Source: Capitulum mitella
Lineage: Eukaryota > Arthropoda > Thecostraca > Pollicipedomorpha > Pollicipedidae
Length of the DNA stretch: 64,000 bases
Assembly (NCBI GenBank): GCA_030062745.1
Contig: CP099847.1
Span: forward strand, 3,146,304-3,210,303
Reading direction: 5' to 3'
Shown: positions 1 through 13,194 of the stretch, in pieces
How positions within the stretch are numbered: the first letter of the stretch is position 1
Layout: the number at the start of each line of letters is the position of its first letter
Translations under genes and position numbers: made by a program
The notes under the pieces: generated by a model
What the model was told of the DNA's origin: nothing
The model's input: only the letters and a program-made list of their open reading frames with translations
Databases searched by the model: none

Positions 1-29
1 CCGATCACCACAATGGTACGGAACAGCAG

Positions 30-330
30 GCACGAACGCGAGGGGACACCTGCGGCCGGTGGGGGGTCACTGCCGCCTCACCTGTAGACGGGCGTGTCGG
101 AGCCGTCCCGGTACCAGAGCACGATGAGCACGGTGTCGCCGGGCGGGGCGGCCATGTCGCACGGCAGCTCGGTCCTCCTCCCCGCCAGCCCGACCGCGGG
201 CGTCGGCGAGCCTGGCGACAGAGCGGAGCGCGCCTACTGAGCCAGCAGGCCGCAGCACGCGGCGCGGCCCACCGCCACGGTCTGGGCGCATCCAGCTCCT
301 CAGGGCTGGACACTGTCTGAACCGTCATCA
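30..330. other. GC/CpG-rich block 1
   Basis: Dense in CG and GC-rich, ending abruptly in AT-rich DNA at about 345. Reading frames stay open on both strands because the block is poor in A and T, so they are not evidence of coding. It could be an orphan CpG island, a promoter or a 5' untranslated exon. No splice-site or homology support was found. Bases 346-780 after it are AT-rich with nothing recognisable. Confidence 0.5.
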
Positions 331-799
331 GCCCTGTGCGTCACTGGATGTACCATCGCAGTTCTAGTCGTAGAAGCATATTTCAAATACGGGAAAAAGG
401 AATTTAAAAAAAATTAAAATTTTCAGATGCAAAGGCCACTGTGTTTCAAAAAATATACCGTTGCCGATTTCCATAAACTTTAGCACTTACTTTTTAATGG
501 TGCCAGGCATAACAACTCATAAATGGAATGTAGCCAAAGAAAGGCAGTGACCCCAAAAATTTAAAAAATGTTCCTGCAAACAAAATGACGACTGCTATTA
601 AATGCCCTGCACTTGTGCTGTGTTGGTTCTATTTTTACCATCAGCATGTTGCTTTCAAGGTTTGTTTACCATTTACTCGTGTGCTCTAAGTCTTCAAACC
701 ACGGTCGCGATTGTCTCCCTAACCACCTTTGCCCTAGATCCCTGAGAAACCACAGTTCACAGCAGGCCTCCCAGCCAACCGGAGTCCACCGTCCCTTTA

Positions 800-1230
800 C
801 CACCAGCAATGGAATCAGAGCATTATCCTGCTTCTACTGGCAGCGCTCTGCGCTCCCTCTGCAGCAGTGGCGGCCCGCGCTCCGCCCGCCATCACCGGCA
901 GGCGGGACCATTTCCCCGGCTCGTCAGTAGACTGCCGCATCACTTCGCCTCCACGGCAGACCATGCCACCGCCTCCGGATACCTAGTGCAGTCGTTAAAA
1001 TTAATCTGGCGCGAAAATGCCACCCGTCGGGCGCCTGACAGCGTTATCAGCCGACTACGGCGTGATCGCGACTGACGGACAGGGTTCCGTCGGCGACTGA
1101 GTGAGCTTTTCCCTTCAGCCCCTCCCCCCGTTCAGAGCTGACGGCTGTATGACGCGATAACATGGGAAGCCTTCTTTGCCGCCAACGGTCAACGTCCTTT
1201 ATTGCAGTCGGTGAGTGGCCGGCGTGGTTG
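800..1230. other. moderately GC-rich segment, no gene seen
   Basis: Contains a CG-rich core near 840-930 and smaller CG clusters to about 1200. The open frames are composition effects. No motif, homology or repeat partner was recognised. Confidence 0.35.
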
Positions 1231-1249
1231 GGAAAAAATTGCATTGCGG

Positions 1250-3150
1250 TTTTTCACGATCAATCCACGACGAAGTGATGATCACGTTATTCGGATAGGT
1301 ATGCACATCAGAACAGAGCACTCAAATATTGATACAGTAACCGTACTTCAAATGTATCTGTAAAGAAGCTTAGAATACGTTTGCAAGAAGCTTTAGTTAT
1401 GATTATATTGCCCAAAAGAGCACTATGTAACAATTTCGTGCTGCTTGATATTCTGAAAACGTCACTATTTTGTTGTGCGTTACTTCACGGAAACCATTCT
1501 ATCCTAACTAAACGAGCAATTAAACATGAATAAAAGGTGCCCATCAACTGATACAAATAAAAGCATACACATCAAAAACACATTTTATCTTTGCTTATCA
1601 ATTTATCAGTCATTTATCGACAATGCACATTAATGAACAGGTTTTTATAGCAGAGCCATGGCAGATGGATTTCAATTGAACTATGTTCCCAGCAACCATT
1701 TTCGCTTACTAAAAATTGGTTTCTTGGGCAACCAATGGTGTTTGAATCTGCTGTTACAATTTTTTTGTTTGAATGTCGAGGCATGGGTCTCAAACGCAAA
1801 GCTGGTCTTATAGCAGATGCATGTAATCTTCATTGCGCAATGCGTGTATTAGCCAATTGTAACAATTCATGCGGTGAATTTCTTCATAAAATTGAATTAT
1901 TTGGCAAATTGGTTATGTTTAACACCATTTTCAAATGATTTTTTTTAATTTAACATAGTTAATCGCAAAGGATGTCAAGCTGACTTCAGACCACAAGCAA
2001 GGATTTTCAGCACGTGACTAAGCCAAAGCAGTATGTAGCTCACAACCAACACGTGCGTCAATCTTTTCGCAAACCCAGCGTAGATGCAACGCCGCCCTCC
2101 TATGAAACATCCTGCTACTTACTCGATGCGCTGCCTTGACCTCCATCTGGGAAGTGCTGCAGGTGACGGATGTATTGATACAAGATCAGCCCATACCCAT
2201 CTCTGGTCCGAGATGAAAATGTAGGGTTCAAGATCGTCTGAGATATAGAGTTGCTTACGTGCAGGAACATAACTTCTACGCGTCATAATCATCATTTCTT
2301 CATTTGCATTTTGTAAAGAAAGGCATCTTAGTATTATATTATTTGCTTTGCCATATATCGCTTGCATTACATTTGACCATTTAGTTATCTATCTCTTTTA
2401 ACTTGTCGTCATGTCAACCAGCAATGCTGTCACTTGGATTAATTTTCGTCGCTTTGCGCGCTCTTTTGCAATATTTTTCTAAATACTTCCTGTTGCTGTT
2501 GTTTTTCATTGACCCAACTCAGAGGAAAAGTAAGCCTCACTATTCACAATTGCGATACAGCTCTTAGCACGAGCTGTTGGCTTCCAAATTAAGGCAACAA
2601 TGGTTACTACATGTCCAAATTATGCAGTCCTTATGTAGAAAACCTATATATGATGTAAACCATGAATAGAAAAGGCCTTTGGGCTTCGTAAGTTTTGTTT
2701 TGTAATTCTGACTAATAAGCTCTATGTCCGACCACAGATATCCTAGTGGTTCGCAGAAACACTGCAAGTGGTTTTACAGTCAAGGGAAATATCCAGAGGT
2801 TCTACGAATTGGGCTTATTATGCTGGCGGTCATAAAGCAACAACAAGAACATTAATTTTTATCTTGCCATCAAACTCGAAATCCCTCGCGGCCACAGAAA
2901 GCTTCCGAGACTTTCGGTAGTTTATCGCACACGGCATATGCGTGAAAGGCTTAAGATGAATTAACATAAAAGCTAAATAGCGGGGACATAAGTGAACTTT
3001 TGTAGCTATACCTACATGTCAGCAGCTTAACTTGCCGCTGGTGAAACCATTAGGAGTAAATTTAAGACCTCGAAAAAAACAGCCTAGATTGCTCAACTCC
3101 CTGAATGACAGCAAAACCTAAGCATCAGCCGTATGAGGACCGCGCGTTTC
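1250..3150. other. AT-rich intergenic stretch, nothing recognised
   Basis: No coding-like frame, RNA gene or repeat partner in the window was found here. The small open frames start and stop at random and resemble no protein family known to me. Confidence 0.6.
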
Positions 3151-3189
3151 ACCTCACACGCATGACCATCATCAGTGGCGACGTCACTC

Positions 3190-3560
3190 TCAGCCCCTGA
3201 CTTCTCTCCTCAGTTTCAGACTATGTTCCCCGGCCAAGCCTGCCCCGCGCTCGCCGGGGCCACTTAGCTGTCGCGCTGCGTCAGGAGGGGCCCGCGAGGT
3301 GAGAAGTGCGACGTTTCGCGCTACATTGGCGCCCAATAATGAGGCCGGCCGGCTGTCGGCGGCCGCGCCCGGCCCGCTCGAGCGCGAGACACGATCGGCT
3401 CAGTTCACGCGCGGCCAGATCAGAGGCGCCGGAAGCACGCTTCCGGTCACGGCTGGGTTCACCGGCGCCGCCTGCCCGCCGGCTGAGAGGTCTGTGACTC
3501 ATCCGACAGGGGGGACTGCGAGGCGGGCTGCCGTTTCAAGCGGGGCCGCCGTGAAAAGAG
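3190..3560. other. GC/CpG-rich block 2
   Basis: Discrete GC-rich block with many CG dinucleotides (for example GGCCGGCCGG near 3342) and overlapping open frames on both strands. Probably a CpG island of unknown role. The following 3600-4430 is AT-rich with nothing recognised. Confidence 0.5.
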
Positions 3561-4439
3561 GCGAACGATGCCAGATTTGTGGGAACGTAGCCTTTGCGTA
3601 GAAATGCTTTCTTGAGCTGCCACCCTTTTACCTACAGACTTGTCACTCGTGACGTGTTTGAATACGCATTAACTCATGCTTTATAAGCGAGCGCAAGCGG
3701 CATTTGAATTGTGGGAGCACGCCAAAAAGTGCATGTTACAGGTTTCAGAATGCAATGCATATCCAGAACACGAACTTACTAATTCGTAAGGCCACATTCA
3801 TGTTCCTTATTTCTACTACACTCGTTTGAAACCCTTTTTGTATGGCTTCTGGTTACTGCAATATCCGTTACTTGAAAATCCGGCGACAACGAATTGACAG
3901 TGCAATTAAACTAGCTTAAACGGTTCTTGGAGTCCATTAATTTTTACGTACGATTCTCGAGTTAAACAGTTGTGTGATGCATTGCTAGGATTGCTATAAT
4001 TACTTCCATATCAAGTCTAAGCTATTCACAATCATGCGATAAAAAAGATATGCATGCCAGTGAAAGGGATTGGGTGGCTGGCAGGCCTCAGATATTTTCA
4101 GTGCACCGTAAAATGAGTTGACCAATGGATTAAACTGCTGACCATGCTGCGTGGCTTTAGTGTTTAAAGAGCCTGACTATTTGGACATTTAAACGAACGA
4201 AAGGTTTCTTCTTCATTTTGGTGTTAACCGTTGACGGTCCGCTTCTCAGTAAATAAAATATAATACCCTAAACAAAGTGGTAAATAAAGCAAGAAAAACA
4301 AACTTATCGGTCGTGGTAACATCCAATCTGACAACCATTCTTTGCGGACCTCCTCGAATAATGAATGGATGGGAGAATACACTGTATCCTGCGCACCTCT
4401 TTTGCCGTGTCATCAGCTTGCCTGGTTCCTGACTGAGGG

Positions 4440-4830
4440 TTAGACGGGACCTGACGCGAACAAACGGCAAACATGAGGAGATCTCACATGACCCGAGGTG
4501 GCCTGGCAGTAGGCCTGGAGTCATCTGCCGGGCCTGAAGTGACCTTGCAGGACCTAAAGTGACCTGACGGCGGGACACTCCCCTCGCTGGCGGCAGCCAC
4601 GCGCCGTGAGCCGGCGGTCACCATCTGACGGCCGTCACCAGCCGGAGGTTCGGTCCATTGCCGGACATGGCTGGTCCGGACAGTCGGCTCGTCGATTGTC
4701 TCTGCCAGCTGCGTCCGACGACGCGCTGTAATAGGGTCCAGCCGAGCCGAGCCGAGCCGGGCCGGGCAGGGCCGGGCCGAGGCGGGCCGGTTGCCGGTGC
4801 CCGCAGGCACAGCATAGCAGTGCAGGCGTG
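4440..4830. other. GC-rich block 3 with GCCGA/GCCGG pentamer run
   Basis: A CG-rich block whose right part (about 4740-4790) is a run of GCCGA changing into GCCGG pentamers. Upstream (4500-4570) are short repeated phrases of the type GGCCTG/GACCT. The frames that stay open across the run do so because of its composition. Confidence 0.5.
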
Positions 4831-5081
4831 TTCGGCAGTACAGCGGACCATTACAGGAGTGGCTAGTAAAGCTGTTTGCCGTTGCCATGTGACTGTTTTG
4901 CACCATTGCGATACCTTCAAATGAAATCCTCAGAGACTTCAGAGACTCATAGACAATGACCAGGCTTTTCGGACGTGTTATTCTATCGCAAGTCTTCGTG
5001 TCAAGATATACTCTTTATTTTTCAACAAAGGCTATCATGTTTGCATGGACTATTAGCTGCTCCATTCCGCTTGATTATGTT

Positions 5082-5354
5082 CAGGGACGTACGCAGGATT
5101 TTCCTTGGGGGAGGGGGCAATGTGAAATCTTGTCATATGCCGCTGGCATGCAATAAAATTTATATGAAAAAGCCGCAATTTTGTGCAACTGGCTTCATGT
5201 TCCACCCACAGGAAAGCATATGTTTGCTTTTGCAGCACATATATGATCATTATTCCGTACTCCTGCGAAGTCGCACATATTTGGTGTAGATCCTTAGACT
5301 CAGCGAGAAGGGGCGTGGCCCCATGTCCCTCCCCTTGACTACGTTCCTGATTAT
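5082..5354. mobile_element. MITE-like element with CAGGgACGTA ends
   Basis: The left end reads CAGGGACGTACGCAGGATTT followed by a G-rich tract. The right end, reverse-complemented, starts CAGGAACGTAGTCAAGGGG. This gives diverged terminal inverted repeats about 270 bp apart with G-rich subterminal tracts. The design fits a small non-autonomous DNA transposon with CAGGGGCGTA-type ends. No transposase is encoded, and the superfamily is not clear because target duplications are not obvious. Confidence 0.45.
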
Positions 5355-5689
5355 GTCGCCTTTTGTGTTTTTCTCCTCCCTTTACCACAGAACAGAACAA
5401 TAAATGGCGGTCGATCTGTTTCAGGTCATGGACACCGTAAGCTGCCAGCTCAGAAAGAAGCGTACCGTGGAAATGCGACTCCGAACCCCTGCCCACCATC
5501 CGCCCCACGGAAGTTTCTGGTCTTATTTTACGCCAAACAGTCGTAGGCATGTCAGTCGTTACATGTTTCACGGCAAGGTATATGAACCCCGTCGCCGTAA
5601 AGCTCCGCGTCCGAGTTCAAGCTGGCATTTCCAGTTGCAAACAAAGCAGTGTTGCGGGCAGGGCGCGTAATTAATATCAGGAGGGCCCG

Positions 5690-6560
5690 TGCCCAGTGTC
5701 CCGTAACTCAGCCCGGCCGCGGCCTGCCTGCGTTACGACGGAATCCGGGCCTGGCGCGCCGACAGGGCGCACTCGAGCCCGTAATGGGGCCGTCACACGG
5801 CACGGGCCCGGGGAGGGAGTCGGCCACCTCCCTGTCTGGCCCTCGTCGCGGCTCGCTGCGGTCGCCGGGGAGGCAGGACGGCGGGAGGAGGGATGGGGGG
5901 GACAGGGCGTCCAGCGGCCCGCCGCTCAACGCGGAACAGCCCGGACCGACGCCGTCTGGCGGCAGACGGCGTCAGAAGGACCTCCGATCTGGAACGTCAT
6001 TAGCGTTGGTCCAGCCCGCCGAGACGACGAGCGCGCCTCCGCTCCAACGGCGCCGCCTGAGGCGCAATCCCCGACCTCCAGTCCAGGGCCACCTGCGGGC
6101 GGCCTGAGCTCCGGCCTCACACGGCCCAGCCGGAGGTGTCGGACGCGCTCTTCGCCGCTCCCGGCGCGTGAACAGAGGGCAGAAGCCGGCGACCCGGCGG
6201 CGGCCGGCCGTGTCCTCGGGCGAGTGAGATCGATCAGAGCGCGGGTCGCCGGCCAGACGGGCCGCCGACAGTCCGGCCGCTCCGGCGCCGCCGCGGGCCG
6301 GGCCGACCTGGCGGCACGGGCGTGCGCCACGTCGCCGGGCCGCGCCTCTCTGCTTCGGAGCCGAGACTGATGGTGGACATCCGGCGATATCGAGCCGGCC
6401 GGGCTCCGCTGCCTCATCTCCATGACAAAAACGCCGGATCATGGCTCCCGTGCCGGATCAGCCGGCCCGAAAGTGGCCTCGCCGACGGCCGACGCAGCGC
6501 CGGGCGTGTGTGGTGGCGCCGCTGACGCCGACCGCCAGGAGAGCGGTCTGCCTGCGGGCC
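5690..6560. other. GC/CpG-rich block 4 (longest)
   Basis: About 870 bp of very CG-dense sequence. Frames of 150-220 codons are open on both strands at once, in several registers, which is the signature of A/T-poor DNA and not of a gene. Encoded residues would be almost only R, A, G, P and S. Could be a CpG island or promoter; no transcription unit was identified next to it. 6610-7630 after it is AT-rich with nothing recognised. Confidence 0.5.
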
Positions 6561-7639
6561 AGTCTTCCGGAGGCCTTGGCATCTCCGCACGGGAACCTGC
6601 CATGCCACTGAAAGTCGAGTAACTAGCAGTGAAAATGATTGCTGGAAATAATTGGCATGAAACGTTTCAGGTTCTTGTTAGCTATTTTTGCGCCGAACGT
6701 TGGTTTGATTCTAGAGCTCCGACACTGAAAAATGTTTTGCCTTTTCTGATTGTTTATTACGTTAAAAAGGATATTATTAGCTTTCCGTCACATAGTTAGC
6801 TACTTTGCGCCCCTATTGATAGCACGAAGTGCAATTTGAGGCGACTTTGTGCTTGCGCAAAAATATGCATATTTTCTTCATGTATGAATTACAAGCATTA
6901 ATGCGCTCTTTGTCTTTATACTAATCATACTCAAAACATTTCGTATTTCATTAAGCACCATTTCTTAGTGTCTGAAATCTTGTTCTTCATGGCACTAAAA
7001 ACTGAAGCTTCCAGCATAATTACGTGATACCGAAAGAATAACGGAAATTTATTACAGAAAGCCCTGAGCATATTTCGTTCTGGCAAACAGCATTTAACTG
7101 ATTCTAACAATCCATATGCCGGTATCGTTTTACTGCGGCGGTCTGTAGTGCTAAAGTAGTTCCAAAGGCAAGTCAGTGAGTATCGTCATCGCCGTCAGAT
7201 AGTTCCGTCGAAATTGAAATAATCCCCCACCATACGATAAAGAAAGTCGTAAAAACTCGAAGTGGTTAGTTCCATCGTGATTGCATTAATCAGGCTTAAT
7301 TGGAGGACAAGTTGGGGAACAATTCTGCTCCAGGCATAGCAAAGAATAGTTTGCGTGCGTTTGTCCTCACATGCTACAGCTGTCTTCGTTGAATGACGTT
7401 TATCTCCTTGCAGCTATTCCAAACATGAAACGAGGCATATCTGAAAAACAAATATTTCACGAAGCTTGGCGGAGCACAGAGAGGCATCCTGGAAATCGAT
7501 TCAGTCCCGTCGCTGAATGCAGTCTTGTCGATGGCAATTCAAACCTCTTAGCACACTCCACGTCAGAAAGCTTCAGACAAGCGTCGGCAACTTTCAAACG
7601 TCGTTTCCGCCATCTTAAGCACTAAGCACGATCATCATA

Positions 7640-8290
7640 CCGATCGGCACGGCTCCCGGCGAGGGCTACGGAGTCTGAGTCGCGCAACGCGCAGAAGAGC
7701 CGGTGGGCAGGGTAGTGTAGCCACGCATCCCAGCAACGCAGGCCAGCATTGCGCTGGGAGTCGCCTTGATGAATCAGGCCACACGCCTGCGAGCCGTCCC
7801 CAGCCAGACGGCCGGCCGCGGTCGTCCGCAGTCGGCCCGGCCAGCTGCACGAGCCGCGTGTCACCGCCAATCAGCGCCCACGCCGTGACAGCGCCATCTA
7901 TGGCCGGCGACAGTGTGAAATCCGTTTCGGCGAAAAGTCCGGCGGGTGGATGCGCTCACCGCGGCGCCGGCGGCTGCGCCAGCTGCGACAGAACAGCCGG
8001 CGGCGGCGGGGCCGGCGCGGCTGCCCGCCGACTGGGACCGGCCTGTGACGGCGCTGGCGGCGGCGCGCCGGTCGTCGGCGGTCCCCGGTCGGCCGACCAA
8101 ATGCCCGACTTCCCGGGTTTCCGCCGAATCGAAGGTCCATTTGCATCCCTGACGGCCGAGTGCTGCGGCTTTCCGCCGAGCCGGCTGCAGTCTTGGCCAT
8201 GTGCCGGTCTCCGCGCGCCGACCCGGCTGCAGGGTCGACGGTCCGCCGGGGGGAGGTGGACTCGGTTCCAAGCGGTCGACTCCTCTGTCC
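7640..8290. other. GC/CpG-rich block 5
   Basis: Discrete CG-dense block. It contains an octamer-like ATTTGCAT at about 8139, which may be chance. Open frames occur on both strands with no family resemblance. 8300-8750 after it is AT-rich and empty. Confidence 0.5.
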
Positions 8291-8757
8291 ACTTGGCAAT
8301 GATTAGCCGGATTTGGAATAAGTTACTCATTTGAAGTGACCGAGTGTCGGCATACGCTCCCAAATAAGTATAGCTGGGCTTATAGGCTAGAAGACATTAA
8401 ATGACGTTCTGATTTAAGCAGCAGTTAAATGTCGTCAGTCTGTCCGATGTATAGCAAATTATTATCCATTCTGACCCTCCTAACTTGTCCTGAGCCATAA
8501 TAAAAAGAATCAAAAGTACTGGTTTCATAAAAATACATCAAATGACATTGTAGGACAAAGAGCAGTCATTCACGTAGCATCTTTTCCATACGTTTACCCT
8601 TCTAAGTTTTGAAATCACCAAGATCGTTATTCAACTCTGGTGAGCAAAAAAAAAATCGACAGTCAGGCGCAAATGTTCTTGTCTAGCCCATTCACCGGAA
8701 AGAACATCCTGATCTTTCCGGATTGGCTCTAAGTTCCTTGCAAAACGGTGTCAGACG

Positions 8758-9200
8758 CATTTATTTATTTATTCATTCTAAGTCGTGTGTCCATCCCCAA
8801 TGCATGGCCAAAGCCAACAGGGCCATTCCTAGGCTCGAAGTAGTGCAATGGGAACAATGGGAGCATGCACAATGGATAAGACGGACATAAGCGTACAAGC
8901 ACTTCATGCAGAGCCTAGGAACAGGCGGAGTCAACAAAAAAGTGTCACGGAATTAAAAAGGTAGTTATAGCCAGTGATAAAGGACGAGCTTCGTGTTCAT
9001 GTCGATGACTTTCGCCGCTTCAAGACGCGTCTGAAAAGCGACACTGACATAGTGGCAAGTTCAGGAGCTAGCGCACTGTATTGATTGGCCGCACGGAAAT
9101 CAAACTGCCTTTTTCCGACCGCGGTGCCGAGGACAGAGGGCAAGCTGAGGAGGTGATGCTGTCGTGTGCTCTGTGCCTGATTGGGACGCTTTTGATTCGT
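8758..9200 (-). mobile_element. LINE (non-LTR retrotransposon) 3' remnant, minus strand
   Basis: On the minus strand a frame at about 9010-9105 reads KRQFDFRAANQYSALAPEL followed by SVSLFRRVLKRR. This is the usual C-terminal tail of CR1/L2/jockey-like reverse-transcriptase proteins: a basic stretch, an RA..xW/YNxLP-like motif, then a final F..xLK. A frameshift separates it from upstream codons. Beyond the stop lies a (TTTA)n tract on the plus strand (8758-8775), i.e. an AATAAATAAA tail as LINE 3' ends often have. Truncated and dead. Confidence 0.6.
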
Positions 9201-9299
9201 GTAAAACCTGATGGCTGGTGACTGGGCCTCATCCGTCGTGCGAATTTTGCGCCGAAATGTAAGGTTCTGATGTAATCCAAGGAGTCAGATAATAAAAGA

Positions 9300-10210
9300 C
9301 GGTTGAAAATATGAGGCCTCTACACGGCACTGTTTAAGGCCTCTCAACTTCAACAGAAGACGACCTTGTTCTAGAAAAATTTAACATGTTAATCTGTTCT
9401 CAACGGCGTCAACCGACACCGTTACCGCCGTCACCGATACACCGAAAATAATTTCGTAATCTGTTAATAATCAAGCTTTTAGTACTTTTGACAATAGTTT
9501 TATAATTGGGTAAACATTGTAATTGGGGGAAGTGTCACAAACTAGTCTGATAAAAGAGATTCTCTCCTCTCAGGCAGTAATCCAGAGCATAAGTTTCATG
9601 TACAGTGCTGGTGATCATCCTAGGAATGGTAGAAAAGTTTCATGCAGTTTTGGTTCCCATCTCGACGAGAACGCAAGAGACTAAGTGTAACGCGGACGTT
9701 CTCAGCAAGAGTGCTCGACATCGCAGCAGTGTTCTACAGCACGTCGTGTTGCTCCCGATACGGTACTGAGAAGGCTCCAGAGGCGGCACAGCTGGCCGCC
9801 CCGCTGAACCTCCGCACGCGAACGAGAGGCCAGGTGCGATCCGGAATTGAAATGTAAATCTCGGAATAGCTCGTCTCCCGTCCATTTACCAACACTCGGC
9901 GATGTAAATGAGACTGCAATATGTATAAAAACGAGCCGGGCGGTTCTACGCCGAATAACAATAAAGGTGATATTGGTTCCGCTGTTGCGATTCTAGCAGG
10001 CCTGGCAATATGAGAATTGCCTTGACATCCGGAATGCAACTTGTATTTGACGGCGCGTCGGTAAAACACGATGTCAGTTGCAAAAAAAAAAAACGTTACG
10101 TCGGTATGTACTAAGAAAGCGCAATCATATTCTGATTACCCTTTGTTCACAAGCGCTGAATATGCTGCCAAGGAGATTCAGCTCACAGCTTGCTGACGTC
10201 TTCAAAACCC
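9300..10210. other. intergenic, nothing recognised
   Basis: AT-rich with a short A-run near 10081. No gene, RNA or repeat partner recognised. Confidence 0.55.
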
Positions 10211-10211
10211 G

Positions 10212-10415
10212 TTACTTCTAACACTAACAAAAGCTAGTACTATCCAGTGAATATTAATTACACGATACTAGTGAGGCACACACGGCATGAAGAGAACTTC
10301 AGAGGCGGTTGACATTACTTCTAGCACAAACGCTGGCTAGTATTATCCACTGAATGTTACTTACACAACACTAGTTGAGGCATGCACGGCATGAAGAAGA
10401 CGTGAGAAGACGTGT
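10212..10415. repeat. imperfect tandem duplication, about 103 bp x 2
   Basis: TTACTTCTA followed by similar phrases (CTAGTA.TATCCA.TGAATRTTA, ACACTAGTTGAGGCA, CACGGCATGAAGA) occurs at 10212 and again at 10315. This gives two diverged copies in direct orientation. No coding content. Confidence 0.6.
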
Positions 10416-11840
10416 GAGGAACTTTACGTGCGATAATGCCTTCCGATCCCGCAGTTATGCCACATAATGAGCTGGGATATCATGCATATTGAATTTGTTC
10501 AAAGGATCAAATAGGCAGGCAGGTTTTCTCGGACGCATTAAGTGAATTGAGAATGTTAGTGAGACCTAACTGAGTAAGTCTGCTCTGGTCATAACCCGCA
10601 CGTTATAGCCATAGAAAATTGTAACTCTAGCAAGACGTCATATACCTGCTTCGATGCTGTGTTCTCAATTAACAATGACGCCGCTTTTTTCTCTGCAGTT
10701 ACCGGCCATCTGCATCGCCTGGATGTTGTTGTCGATTGAGTTCGTCCTGCTTCACAACTTCCATATTTTCAACAAGAAAAATAGTTGGCAAGCCGGTTTC
10801 GCTTAGGCATTCCGAAAGCAAGAAATGTTCAAAGATGTAATTACGCATTTTTTTTTTATTAACGCTGAGTCATAAACAACTTGTGAATGTTGTAAACAGT
10901 GATCCCAAAAACAAAAACTCAAAAGCGCAATCACAATTATTCGTCCCGCTGTAGCATATCCCAGGCAATTAACTATTCCTTAAAGTAAAATTATGTACCA
11001 CATTTGCCCCCTTCTCGCAGCAGTTCACGAGAAATATTTGAAAGCCAAGCAATCATGCAAGCAAACATACATTCCGAAATCCAATTCCGCCGCCGCCTGT
11101 AAGACGGCGTTCAGTCACTCGCTGCACTTACACTCTCGCTGCGTCTGAATGATATCGTTTACTACCACATCGACAACGGGTAATTCCCGTTTGCTTCGCA
11201 TTGGTGTTTGTGCGAAACTTGCCGATTAGTTTTAGCGCCAGTAGTATTTGATACGGAACACCGAGTGAACGTAGCAACATGGAGACGTAACTTACTAGAG
11301 ATTGTGTTTGCCAACTAAGCCTTCTTTCGTGTTCAGCAACTTTTCCTTCGCTTATCAGGGTCTGAGTCGTTGCGACAAAAACAAGACGAACTGGTGATGG
11401 CTTTGGTGAAGCTTCAGTTCAAAACCGTTGAAACACTGGATGATTCAGAAACTTTGTGTACTGTCAACCCAGTCTCTAGCCAGCCCAGTCTTTGCTCTCG
11501 AGTTCAAATAATTTAAAACAACCAACAATTTTCAAACCGATTTTGCTTGTAACGCAACCGCGAGCTGAATATGTTACCAACATACGATGGTCCTAACCCG
11601 AAAAGATCAACACCACTTTTTCCATTAAAGAAAGTCGCTGGGCAACCTGAGGGTCTATTTGAGTCACATCGAAGCATGATGCAGCTGAAAGAGTGCTAAA
11701 AGCTAGCTGCGTTCATTGTTCTTCGCAAAACACATTCTAAGGAACGCCTGTGGCCATGCAATATTTTTTCAACGAATCTTTCCACCCGTTTCCCTTCCCA
11801 GAAGCCCTTTAAAGGCTCCGCGACTTTTACCTCCACCAAC
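10416..11840. other. intergenic, nothing recognised
   Basis: AT-rich, with no frame resembling a protein family and no repeat partner noticed. Confidence 0.55.
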
Positions 11841-11849
11841 CGCCGCCGC

Positions 11850-12370
11850 GTGGCTTCCCAGACGGAGCGGGCTGAACACAGCTTCGGCAGGCCGGCGCCA
11901 CTGCAGGTCGTTAGCGGAGCCGGGCGAGCTGAGCCAGCGCCGCGGGCTGCTTCCCGCCGCTGCAGCGACGGCCAGCTCTCCGCGCCGCCGTCCCGCTCAC
12001 GTCTCAGATCCGCCGACGGTGAACCACCACCACCACCCGCCGCCGACAGGCCCGCCCCGTCATCATCGCTTGTCATTAGCCGGCTCCCGGGCCTCCGCCT
12101 TCGCAGGTGGCGGTGACGTCATGCAGCCCAGTGACGTCACGCGAACCGGTGGCGGTCACCGATTGTTCGCCGGTCGCCATCGACCGGTGCTGTTTTGTTT
12201 ACGGGCGGCGGCAGCCGACGGTGACAGATGTGAAGCCCTCTGTCCCCACCGACCGGCGCTCCGGGGGCGAGCCGCCGACAGGGCGTGTCTGCGCGCCGGC
12301 CAGGTCACGTGACTGACCGTCGGAGCCGGACCTCACCGCGACCGGAATTCCGTTCCCGGAGACTGTGAAC
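11850..12370. promoter_or_regulatory. GC/CpG-rich block 6 with paired CRE and E-box palindromes
   Basis: A CG-dense block holding two perfect CRE palindromes TGACGTCA at 12114-12121 and 12132-12139, centre spacing 18 bp. It also holds the palindrome GTCACGTGAC at 12304-12313, a CACGTG E-box with flanks like the lysosomal CLEAR site. CREs and E-boxes clustered in a CpG island are typical of animal proximal promoters, so this is the best promoter candidate in the window. No transcript can be attached: the open frames are compositional. Confidence 0.4.
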
Positions 12371-12374
12371 GCGC

Positions 12375-13190
12375 TGCAGCGGTATAATTGTTTCAGGCTA
12401 GCCAGGCTAGCCCCGTATTATTCTCGCTTTGTCGAACCATCTCAGGGAGAATCTTGGATATACTGAATTATTGGCATTAGGGTGCTTTCGGAATGTGCAA
12501 GGTCTCGGAAAACTTTGAATACCGTCATTCCGTGTGGCCGTTTTGCAGTGTATCTCTATGACCTTTTTCTATGTGCTAACCATAACATGGCAAACTGAGC
12601 AGTTAATTAGCGGAGGCAAGTTCAGGCAACGAGCATCCAGTTACAGCTGCTGATCTTCGACTGTTGTGGTAATTTTAAGAACAGCTAAAGTATATTACGA
12701 TGGAATGTTGTTGAAATTTAAGTTTGGGAATAGGGCTAACGGTACTTTCTGCGTGTTACTCTTGTAGCAATATCACGAACCTCCCACTTAGTGCCACAAT
12801 ACGCTCTAACAAGAAGTGTTTCATGAAACAGCCGCCATGAAACACGACCGACCAAGGCGTCTTCGCTTTACCACGCAAGGCGCATGCATTTGTTGAAGTC
12901 CATTTGATTGAAGTCCACCGTTAGAAGTTCTGTTAAGTCTTGCCACCGGCAACGGTGACGCTTCTACCTGTCGACAGCGACAGTTCCCAGAGTGACGCAC
13001 TCTTTCGCTTACTTATTATACTTATTATACTCCTCCCGCTAACGCATTTCCGTCGCCTCCGGCTCTGGCGTAATTATTTTACGAAAGGGGCAATCCGATA
13101 AAGAGCGTGCCATAAATCAGCAAAGTATCTTGATTGCATGGCACGTCAGGAACTTGCTGGAAATCCGGACAATTAACTTTTGTCTTCAAT
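12375..13190. other. intergenic, nothing recognised
   Basis: Mixed composition. No gene or repeat recognised. Confidence 0.5.
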
Positions 13191-13194
13191 CATT

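Noticed and set aside
5696-6442. Open frames of 150-224 codons on both strands
   Set aside because: They overlap in several registers within a CpG-dense block, encode mainly R/A/G/P/S, and match no family. Composition explains them.
9640-10069. Three overlapping frames of 70-111 codons
   Set aside because: They lie on opposite strands, with no family resemblance and no exon-like boundaries.
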